Of a stretch of DNA of 64,000 bases, positions 55,580 to 64,000 are shown piece after piece; within the stretch, counting starts at the first letter, position 1, and each line of letters opens with the position of its first letter. Position numbers and translations under genes: made by a program. The DNA is from Diospyros lotus. Lineage: Eukaryota > Streptophyta > Magnoliopsida > Ericales > Ebenaceae. Under the pieces are notes generated by a model that had not been told where the DNA came from, searched no databases, and saw nothing but the letters and a program-made list of their open reading frames with translations. The stretch spans positions 16,128,058 to 16,192,057 of the forward strand of contig NC_068345.1 of the NCBI RefSeq assembly GCF_014633365.1. The letters run 5' to 3'.

Positions 55580-57740
55580 CTCCCCTTCAATTTGGACTTT
55601 GGTTGCTGAAATATTCTTGTAGGTGTCTCTGTGAGGCCCAATTTAGTGCACATCAAGTGGAATCGATCTCTAGGCAGCCCCTTAGTGAAAACATCTGCAA
55701 CTTGTTCAGCAGTAGGAACATACCTGATCTCCACCTCACCATTTTCTACTTTCTCTCTTACAAAATGAACATCAACGCCTATGTGTTTTGTCCTTGAAAT
55801 GATACACAGGATTTTCTGCCATGCTTTTGGCAGCTAGATTGTCACACCACACGATAGGAGTAGCTTCACAGGGATATCCCAACTCTAGTAGTAGACTCTT
55901 CAGCCACACAATTTCAGTTACTCCCAAGGAACAACTCGATATTCAGCTTCACCCACTGAACGGGCTACAACCAATTGTTTCTTTGATCCCCATACAACAA
56001 GATTCTTACCAATATAGACACAAAACCCGGTAGTAGAACGCGAGTAACTCTACAGCTAGCATGGTCTGCATCCGTGTAGACCATGATGGACAAAGCTTCA
56101 GCTGAGGAGAGAAAACTAAACCCAGACCAGCAGTCCCCTTAATATACCTCAACAACTGTTTATAAGCCAACCAATGTTGCATTTTAGGAGCAGCCATGAA
56201 CTGACTCAACTTATTTACTGTGAAAGCAATATTAGGCCGAGTGTAAGTAAGATATTGCAAGGACCAATTAGAGTACGATACAACATAGGTTGGGAAAACA
56301 GATCTCATCATCAGTAAGAGAAGTACCAGCAGCCATAGAGTACTAAAAGGCTTACAATCCTGCATTGATGCCTTTTCCCCACAAATCACGGACATATTTG
56401 GACTAATTTAGATAGAGACCAGTATGATCTCTATAGGCTTCAAACCCCAAAAAATATTGACAGTTCATAGAGTTTTTAGAGCAAAGGAACGATCTAGATT
56501 TGCTATGCAATCATGCAAAGCTGCTGAGCTTGAACCAGTGATTAATATATCATAACCATAGACTAACATAAAGATCACATAGCTAGCAATCCGTTTGATG
56601 AACAAGGACGCATTTGATACTGACTTAACAAAACCCCAACACAATAGAGCAGATTTCAGCTTAGTATACCAGGTTGTTGGAGCCTGCTTCAATCCATAAA
56701 GTGATTTCCTAAGCTGACAAACATGATTAGGGAACCAAGAGTTGACAAATCCCTCAGGTTGAACCATATACACTGTTTTATCCAAATTATCATTGAGAAA
56801 AGCATTATTCACATCCACCTGCTGTATGTCCCAACCTTTTGAACAGCCAACGAAAACAATACACGAATTGTAGGAGCCTTAATTACCGGACTGAAGGTCT
56901 CACCATAGTCAACACCCCGGGTTTTGAAGAAAACCCTTTGCCACTAATCGAGCCTTATGCTTAAGAATGGATCTGTTGGAGTTATACGTTATCCGAAAAA
57001 CCCACTTATTCCCAATTAGATTCATGTCGTGAGAAAAGGGTACTAAGTCCCATGTATGATTTTTCTCCAAAGCCTTATACTCAGCCTCCATAGCTTGAGC
57101 CCAACTTGAATCTAAAAGAGCCTCACGTACTGAACTAGGCTCACGAGAACTCACTAAGGCATGAGGGCTAGAGATGGCAATATTCTTGGCTCGAAGTCTA
57201 GTGATCATAGGGTGCACGGAGGGTGCTAGTTGAGGTCTGATAGGTTTGGTCTTAGGTAAAACAGATTGGACAGTAGATTGTACTGGAGATAAAGTGTCAG
57301 GAGATGGTAGAGAGAAACCAGATGAATCAGAAGATTGCACTAAATGATTCACTCTTGAATCGGAGGATAGAGAATGGACTGCTCTGGGACAAAAGAAATG
57401 AGATGAAGAAGAAATAGGAGGATTGAGAAAAGCTGTAGGAAGACCTCTTGAACTATGGGAGGACCCTGAAGAAGAAGACTTAGTACCAGAAAACAATTGA
57501 AGAAAAGGAAACTCAGAAAGATTAAATTCCACATGTCGAGACACATAGACTCTGCCTGAGGGATGTAGACATTTATACCCAGCTTGATGTTAACTATAAC
57601 CAAGAAAGATACACTTCGAAGAGTGAAAATCAAATTTATGTCTGTTGTAAGGCCTGAGAAGAGGAAAACAAGAGCGACCAAACGGTTTTAGCAAATTGTA
57701 ATTAGGAGTACGATGATACAATAGTTCAAAAGGAACTTGA
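55580..57740 (-). pseudogene. RT and RNase H of complete copia
   Basis: Minus strand: an integrase/RT linker rich in Ser/Pro, then SSWAQAMEAEYKALEKNHTW, GNKWVFRITYNSNRSILKHK and ARLVAKGF (57544-56930); a frameshift; DVNNAFLNDNLDKTVYMVQP and RKSLYGLKQAPTTWYTKLKS. The catalytic motif reads VYGYDILIT where YVDD is expected. RNase H region 56395-55900 ([20 protein letters not shown]) and C-terminal DVFTKGLPRDRFHLMCTKLGL (55734-55600). Inactive by motif loss and frame breaks. Confidence 0.9.
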
Positions 57741-57742
57741 AA

Positions 57743-59101
57743 CTATATAGATGAGGGAAGCAAATTGATAAGATACACTGAAGTTTGAAATGGTTCAACC
57801 CAGAATTTTAAGGGCAAATTAGTATGAGACAACATAGTTAGGCCCATTTCAGCAATGTGACGATGTTTTCTTTCCACTACACCATTTGGTTGGTGAGTGT
57901 GTGAACAAGTAAATCTAGGTCGAATACCATGTGTTTGTAGATAAGGAATGAAAGACTTAAACTCTCCTCCATTATCAGTTTGCAAGGCACAAAGTTTGGT
58001 TTTATATTGGATTTCAGCAAACTTGTGGAATATCATGAAAACAGACAAGGCATCTAATTTTAATTTGAGAGGATAAAACCATGTATAATGAGTAAAGGCA
58101 TCCACAAAGATAACATAGTACCGAAAGCCCTCTGTGGACAAAATAGGAGCTGGTCCCCAAAGATCTGCATAGACCAATTCAAGAGGTGCTGTAGCAGTAA
58201 TGTCATGTCTAGAGAATGGAAGTTGACTAAGTTTTCCAACTTTACAAGCATCACAAAATGACAAGTCATTGAGAGAACAGGACAAGCCAATTTTATTTAA
58301 CACCAACCGTAACACATTTACAGATGGATGACCCAAACGATCATGCCACTGTTTACGAACATCTGTTCTAGGTGTGGTGTGAGCTACATGAACAGACTCA
58401 AACACCTCATGATCAAATGAGTACTGTCTGTTACATTTATTTTTGCTATTACAAGAATGAAAACGAGACACTGAAGGAGTTGAAAAGCACTCTAGAGAAT
58501 AGGCCGACTTGCTGTCACCAGCAGACTTAGAAGCTGGTTCTAGCCTATAGAGCCCATCCTTAAGGCATCCCTGGAGTAGCACCAGTTTGGGTGTTTTATC
58601 CTTAATAAAACAAACATTAGAGTGAAACTCGGCAATAACATTATGTTCACGTGTAAGCTGAGACACACTGAGTAAATTTTTGGTCATACTAGGAACATGA
58701 AGGATGTTTGGCACATACAAAATAGAATTTGATTGAGGTAAGGTCTGTAAGGAACCAATGCCAATGTGAGTTATAGGTAGTTGCTTACCATTACCGATAG
58801 TAACTTTATCTGCACCATGATAAGGCGTATGTAAGGACAGGTTCTTCAAGCTTGAAGTAATGTGATTCGTGGCTCTAGAATCCACGAACCAGGACTGATC
58901 TGGAAGATTAGGTGAGGAAACAAATTGGTCAGATGAATACAAATTTGGTTTTGAAAAATTACCACAATGAGAACTCTGAGATGAGCCATAGTCATTCATG
59001 TAGGCTCCGTTAGATTCATTTAGGGAGACTATATAAGCTCGAGTATCCAATTGAGAACCAAGATAACCATTGTGACCTCCTTGTGATCTGCCATTAGGCA
59101 T
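57743..59101 (-). CDS. Protease, pre-integrase and integrase core of complete copia
   Basis: The longest open frame in the window, 452 codons. Order from the N-terminus: Asn/Gly-rich linker, protease motif SWFVDSRATNHITS (DSGAT expected; Gly is Arg) near residue 75, NGKQLPITHIGIG, ILHVPSMTKNLLSVSQLTRE, GAG-pre-integrase WHDRLGHPSVNVLRLVL, CDACKVGKLSQLPF, integrase core with Asp in ELVYADLWGPAP, Asp in LQTDNGGEF and Glu in PNGVVERKHRHIAEM, all three catalytic acids present. It ends at a stop soon after. A possible protein-making remnant, but the start ATG is internal to the polyprotein. Confidence 0.85.
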   Translation of the reverse strand: MPNGRSQGGHNGYLGSQLDTRAYIVSLNESNGAYMNDYGSSQSSHCGNFSKPNLYSSDQFVSSPNLPDQSWFVDSRATNHITSSLKNLSLHTPYHGADKVTIGNGKQLPITHIGIGSLQTLPQSNSILYVPNILHVPSMTKNLLSVSQLTREHNVIAEFHSNVCFIKDKTPKLVLLQGCLKDGLYRLEPASKSAGDSKSAYSLECFSTPSVSRFHSCNSKNKCNRQYSFDHEVFESVHVAHTTPRTDVRKQWHDRLGHPSVNVLRLVLNKIGLSCSLNDLSFCDACKVGKLSQLPFSRHDITATAPLELVYADLWGPAPILSTEGFRYYVIFVDAFTHYTWFYPLKLKLDALSVFMIFHKFAEIQYKTKLCALQTDNGGEFKSFIPYLQTHGIRPRFTCSHTHQPNGVVERKHRHIAEMGLTMLSHTNLPLKFWVEPFQTSVYLINLLPSSI

Positions 59102-60052
59102 CCTTTGAAAACTTCTATCAAATCGATAATAACATCGATCTACAAAGTGGCTAGGCTTGCCACAGAGTTGACAGTAAACTCATTTATTAGAATTTCTACC
59201 ACGAAATCTACCTCCTCTGAATCCATTATTATTTCCTCGTTGAATGAATCCTCCTCTAGCAAAACTTGAGTCTCCATTATTCTGAGTAGAAGAAGATGAT
59301 GTTACGTTGGCTTGTAAAGGAGAAGTGACATGATCAAGGCTTAGAGTCGTTAATGACTGATTCTTAGTAGATAGACGTTGTTCATGCATTAAAAGTAGAT
59401 ACTAAACTTTCTCCAAATCGATATCATCCATCTGATACATGACGAGACTTACAACCGTCTCATAATCCTGATCTAAGCCATTTAGAATCGCCAATAGCAA
59501 CTCATTGTCACTCAAAGGTTCTCCTATGGCTGCAAGTCAGTGGCCTATAGTCTTAATCTTCAGAATGTAATCGTTGATAGACATTCCATCCTTTTTAATA
59601 GACCTTAACTGCTGCTTGAGTTGAAATGACTTAGCTAATGCCTACCTTGCATATAAGTTTTCTAACAGAATCCATACCTCAACCGATGATTCCAAGTGAA
59701 TCACCTGAGCAAGCACTTTTTCACTGATCGTAGAGAATAACCAGCCGAGAAGCATTTGATCTGAACGAATCCAGCTCAAGTATTTTGAATTCACTACCGA
59801 TTCACCATCAGGACCAAGCACACACTTAGGAGGAGACGTCTTGTTCAAAAGCAGAACAAGATCAAAGGCACGGATTGTCGCAAGAATTTGCTCCTTCCAA
59901 AAAATATAGTTCCTCGTGTCTAACTTCAAAGGAATATAGCTAAAAGCCTTCGCCACAGCTGAGAAATCTGATTGCGAGGAAATTAAATTATATGAGAAAG
60001 ATTGACGAGGAGGAGAAGAGTAGGCGGAATTGACAATTCGATCGGAGGCCAT
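59102..60052 (-). pseudogene. Gag of complete copia
   Basis: ATG at 60052 starts MASDRIVNSAYSSPPRQSFS; gag core IPLKLDTRNYIFWKEQILAT, IRSDQMLLGWLFSTISEKVL and SVEVWILLENLYAR, then TAG (59642). After that KSFQLKQQLRSIKKDGMSIN-type residues, LLAILNGLDQDYETVV, an Arg/Gly-rich stretch (GGFIQRGNNNGFRGGRFRG), and a CCHC knuckle CQLCGKPSHFVDRC at about 59165-59120. Three premature stops. Confidence 0.9.
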
Positions 60053-60081
60053 TGGAATAGATCAGAATGGCTCTGATACCA

Positions 60082-60334
60082 TGTAAAGTTTAGATCTAAG
60101 GTAGAAAGAAATTAAGGAGGAGAAAACGAACCAAAGAATGAGACAACTTGTATTACCGAAAGCAGGTCACATAAAAAGAAAATTACACAACTAAAAGAAC
60201 GTTGTTGCTCTCCTTATATAGGCGCGCAACATAACTGCATAACAGCTTTACATGTAGCTAAATAAACACGCCAACTTAATCAAAACAACAAATAACAAAT
60301 AAGCTGTCAACTCTAACTATTTAACTCTTCCACA
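60082..60334 (-). repeat. 5' LTR of complete copia
   Basis: 253 bp, same ends as 55330-55579, with the PBS adjoining at 60081 downward (TGGTATCAGAGCC on the minus strand). Confidence 0.93.
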
Positions 60335-62067
60335 CAAACCACGCCCTTGGTGACTGCTTAAGGCCATATAGAGATCTTTTAACTTGCACACTTGATTCTT
60401 TGTAGCTTGTCTCAAAACTTGGTGGAATTTTCATATACGCTTCTACTTTTAAGTCACCATTCAATAATGCATTCTTCACATCAAGTTGAAACAATGGCCC
60501 GTCTAACTTTGCTGCTAGAGATAGGAGAACTGGAATGGTATTGAATTTGGCCACAGATGCAAAGATTTCTCGGTAATCAACACCATAAGACTGGGTAAAA
60601 CATTTTGCAACAAGGCGTGCTTTATACCTGTCAATACTCCTATCTTCCTTATACTTCACTATGAAAATCCATTGACATCTAATCAGGTTTTTACTTGAAT
60701 GCAGATTAGTGACCTCCCATGGTCGATTCTTTTCTAGGGCTTGTATCTCATCCAAAACTACAGCTTTCCTTAAGGGATCTTTGAGAGCCTCTTGAATGTT
60801 AGTAGGGACCTGAATACTTTTGTTAAGAAATGTAATTATGAAGGGGATGTTTCGTGCATGATCTCACTCCCATTCTTAGTGCAATTGGCCAGCTCATATC
60901 ATTCTCAGGTGTTTCACTAGAAATATTTCAGACACAATGTTACCTTCATTCATTAAATTTGGGTTGGATTGTTGGTCGGGTTCTAGTAGTGATCGGTGTT
61001 CTCCTTGATTTGGAGCATTTCCTCTCTTGGAGTAGACACGAAGCTCTGTATTTGTTGGTAAGTCAACTTCGGTAGGGTTAAATGGAAGATGTGACTCTGA
61101 TTGAGGAGGAGCCTCTTGGGTTTCTAGTAGCTAGACTGGAGAGGGAGGTACAGTGACTATAGAATTTGGAGATAACATTGTAAAAGGATTATGATTAGAG
61201 AGAATCTCAACATCCCAAGATTGACATTCCTTGATAAACTCACTCTCCCCCTGAATGGTAGAATTGGGATAAAAGGGTTGATTTTCAAAAAAAAGTGACA
61301 TCCATAAAATGGTAACACTTGTGCGTGGAAGGAGAAAATCACTTATACCCCTTTTGATTTGGTGACTATCCTAGAAATATACACTTGATGGCTCAAGGAT
61401 TGAACTTTCCACGATTATGAGGATGAATGTGAACGAAGACTAAACATCCAAACACTTTAGGAGGAATAGTGCACACAAACTGAGAATGTGAGTACATAGT
61501 TAGGATAAATTGAAGAGAAGTTTGGAACTTAAGGACTCAAGAAGGCATCTGATTAATCAAGTAGGTGGCTATGAGAATGGCATCGCCCTAAAAATATGCT
61601 GAAACATTAGTGGAAAACATGAGAGACCGGACAACTTCAAGGAGGTGTCAGTTTTTCCATTCGATAATACCGTTTTGCTAAGGATTGTCGACACAAGAAC
61701 TTTGAGACATAATGCCTTGGCTTAAAAGATAATCACCCAGGATAGAGCTAAAATATTCTTTGGCATTGTCTGTCCTCAGAATTTAAATTTTTGAATGAAA
61801 TTGTGTTTGAATCATGACATTGAAATTTTGAAGACTTTACCAACCTCAGATTTTTCTTTTAAAAGGAATACCCATGTTATCCAAGTGTGGTCATCAATGA
61901 AAGACCCAAACCATTGAGCATCCCAAAACATGTTTTGTGCGAGAGGGACCCCATACATCACTATGAAACATCGCAAATGGGCGAGAAGGTTTATATGGCT
62001 AAGTTTGAAAGGAACTGCGAGTATGCTTTGACAATTGACACACCTCATATTGAAGTTGAAAGAATAA
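60335..62067 (-). pseudogene. Copia integrase and RT start (right part of split element)
   Basis: Minus strand from 62067: end of the pre-integrase (VPFKLSHINLLAHLR), integrase core with FGSFIDDHTWITWVFLLKEK, an LRTDNAKEYFSSI-type block near 61775-61740 and an SSCVDNPQQNGI-type block near 61680-61660, linker, then [57 protein letters not shown] and [19 protein letters not shown] end at 60335. Several stops. It continues at 55329 across the complete copia. The 62067 edge is the LTR of another copia. Confidence 0.88.
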
Positions 62068-62320
62068 TGTAGGGGAATTTCAGTCTTTTACCCTTTTAAA
62101 ATTCTATTGGCTCGAGATAGGTATATATACAAAACATTCCTAAAAAGTCTCCTACTTTACAACAATGGATAAACTTATCGAGTTTACAACTCTATATCAA
62201 CATAATCTTGGATTTCCTTAGTTTAATTTGAGAATATCTCAGGCTTCTTCCTTTTCCATCTAGAAGTCTACCTCGCTGATTATCCTTACACGTACACAGC
62301 TTCTTCTTTATCTTCCAACA
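62068..62320 (-). repeat. 3' LTR of right-edge copia
   Basis: 253 bp, TGTTGGAAGATAAAG (62320) to TTCCCCTACA (62068) on the minus strand, preceded 5' by the polypurine-like CTTGAGGGGAG. Right where the pol frame ends. Confidence 0.85.
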
Positions 62321-64000
62321 CTCCCCTCAAGCTGGTGAATAGATGTCTATCATTCCTAGCTTGCCTTTTATCACTTCAAAACCCTGTTTTTGAATTGCCT
62401 TGGTCAAGATATTTGCTTCTTGATCTTTGGTAGTAACATAAGTTAAACTTATCTCCTGTTTCTATTACTTCTTTGACAAAATGTCTGTCAATTCGAACAT
62501 GTTTCATCCGGTCATGCTGAATCGGATTATTTACTATACTTATAGCTGATTTGTTATCACTATAAAGTATTTTAGGTGATGTTACAGGCATAGCCAAATC
62601 CTTCATTAATTTTTCTAACCAAATTACCTCACAAATGCACTGTGCAATGGCTCGATACTTAGCCTCGACACTGCTACGTGAGACAACCTGTTGTTTCATG
62701 CTCCTCCATCTGACTAGATTCCTCCATAGCTTTGTGCAATACCTTGATGTGGATTTGTTGTTCTCAATAGATCTAGCCCAATTTGCATTTGCATAGCTCT
62801 TTATTCCTCTTTCATTGCTCTTCTTGAATAATAATTCTTTCTCGGGTGTGCCTTTAAGATACCTCAGGATATGGTAAGCAGCTTCAAGGTGTCTTTTAGT
62901 TGGGGAGTGCATGAATTGTTTGATAATACTTACTACATAAGCAATATTTGGTTGTGTATGTGATAGGTAGATTAGTTTTCCCACTAGGCGTTGGAATCTT
63001 CCCCTATCTACTTGATGCTCATCACTGCCTTCCTCTCTATTCTTCCAATTAGGCTCTAAAGGAGTGTTGGCAAGCTTGTAACCAAGTTTGCATCTTTCTT
63101 TTAATAAATCCAGAGTGTATTTTCTTTGTGAAAGTGAAAATACCCTCACTACTCCTTGCAACTTCCAAGCCCAAAAAATATCTCAAATCTCCCAAATCCT
63201 TGACTTCAAATGCTTCCCTCAGTTGATGCTTCAATCTCTTGCGTGTTATCTCTGGTGATGATTATGTCATCTACATAGACTATAAGAATAGTCTTCTTTC
63301 CATCAAAATCTCTCTTGGTAAAGAGGGTGTGATTAGCTTGCCCTTGCTTGTATCCAAGCTAGTGTAGTGTATCACTAAACCTCTTAAACCATGCCCTAAG
63401 CGATTGCTTAAGGCCATATAATGATTTTTTCAGCCTGCAAACTTTCGCTCTCATGTCTTCTCTTTCAAAACCAAGGGGTATCCTCATGTAAATTTCTTCT
63501 TCTAACTCATCATTCAAGAAAGCATTCTTTATGTCTAATTGATGAAGTTTTCAATCCAAATTGACTATTAATGACAATATCACCCGCATAGAGTTAAGTT
63601 TAGCTACAAGGCCTTGAGTTTGAGTAAAACCTTTAGCTACAAGTCATGCCTTGTATCTATTGATCTTCCCATTTGATTTATACTTAACTGTGAACACTCA
63701 CTTGCTGCCAACTATGTTCTTTCCATTGGGTAGCCTCATTATCTCCCATGTGTCATTTTTTTCTAGGGCTTGCATCTCCTCCATAACGGTTATTCTTCAT
63801 TTCTCCTCCTGAAATGCATGATAGATATCCTTAGGAATAATAATCACATTATCAATACTGACTGTGAAGGCTCTGAATTGAGGGGACAGTTTGGAGTATC
63901 TAAGAAAATTGGAAATAGGGTGTGCTCAATGCAAGATCTAACCCCTTTTCTCAGAGCAATAGGAATATCCAAATCATACACTTGCTTCCTCTCCTTGTCA
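62321..64000 (-). pseudogene. Copia RT and RNase H, continuing beyond window
   Basis: Minus strand: RT with an LIVYVDDIIIT catalytic motif (intact YVDD, about 63290-63260), a frameshift just after, AFEVKDLGDLRYFLGLEVAR (63234-63170), SQRKYTLDLLKERCKLGYKL, GRFQRLVGKLIYLSHTQPNI, RNase H YANANWARSIENNKSTSRYC, SRSSVEAKYRAIAQCICEVI, LYSDNKSAISIVNNPIQHDR and RIDRHFVKE. Upstream (63400-64000) an RT start with YGLKQSLRAWFKR-like and VYLMKARLVAK-like pieces. The RNase H catalytic Asp contexts are partly altered. The 5' half lies outside the window. Confidence 0.88.

Larger units (their letters stand above)
55330..60334 (-). mobile_element. Complete Ty1/copia element, 5.0 kb
   Basis: Flanked by perfect 5-bp duplications CAAAC (55325-55329 and 60335-60339). 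LTRs at 55330-55579 and 60082-60334 are very similar, so this is one of the youngest insertions here. It has PBS (TGGTATCAGAGCC), gag, protease, integrase, RT and RNase H in copia order, on the minus strand. It splits an older minus-strand copia in its RT (SPRAWF side at 60335, catalytic side at 55329). Coding is broken by stops and frameshifts. Confidence 0.95.

Overview
The window reads as a piece of a plant (angiosperm) nuclear genome assembly. Two interrupted plant host genes are embedded in a dense, nested field of decayed transposable elements. Two runs of exactly 100 N (11259-11358 and 53115-53214) mark assembly joins of unknown true size. There is no operon-like organisation. Coding signal outside the two host genes comes from Ty1/copia and Ty3/gypsy retrotransposons, one RTE-type LINE, one hAT transposase and one non-autonomous Mutator-like element. 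No retroelement polyprotein in the window is intact.

Layout, 1-11 kb: long-LTR remnants and a minus-strand copia 5' end (1403-2017), then a plus-strand gypsy pol remnant (2145-4479) with part of its 3' LTR, a minus-strand copia LTR (5359-5564), and a compact gag-only gypsy derivative (5848-7384) flanked by AGAAG duplications and inserted in one copy of a locally duplicated host segment. The first coding exon of a thioredoxin-fold gene lies at 10126-9626 on the minus strand. A gypsy 5' end (LTR, PBS, gag start) sits directly upstream of it.

11-27.6 kb: two plus-strand copia remnants (to 14799 and to 19166), a minus-strand copia 5' end (21047-19167), and a minus-strand gypsy bounded by two LTRs (21446-27619). 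That gypsy carries a long-LTR segment that in turn holds a 5'-truncated RTE LINE.

27.6-36.2 kb: eight consecutive exons (35807 down to 29875) of a gamma-tubulin complex protein (GCP5-like) gene, all with GT-AG junctions and an open joined frame. One intron contains an internally deleted copia element (31012-33751). The next intron after the last visible exon contains a MULE-like element with long inverted repeats and a 9-bp target duplication (28647-29782). The N-terminal and C-terminal coding parts of this gene were not found in the window.

36.2-64 kb: a stack of nested insertions. A gypsy (minus) carries an almost full-length gypsy (plus, 39345-44844) in its gag. Its 5' LTR abuts a broken hAT transposase gene with an upstream 85-88 bp tandem repeat. 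Next comes a minus-strand chromodomain gypsy interrupted by a 1400-bp solo LTR with perfect GGAAT duplications, and a second copy of the gag-only derivative. Last is a minus-strand copia interrupted by a complete 5.0-kb copia (55330-60334, perfect CAAAC duplications), followed by a further copia that runs off the window. The order of insertion can be read in several places, because reading frames of the older element continue across the younger one.
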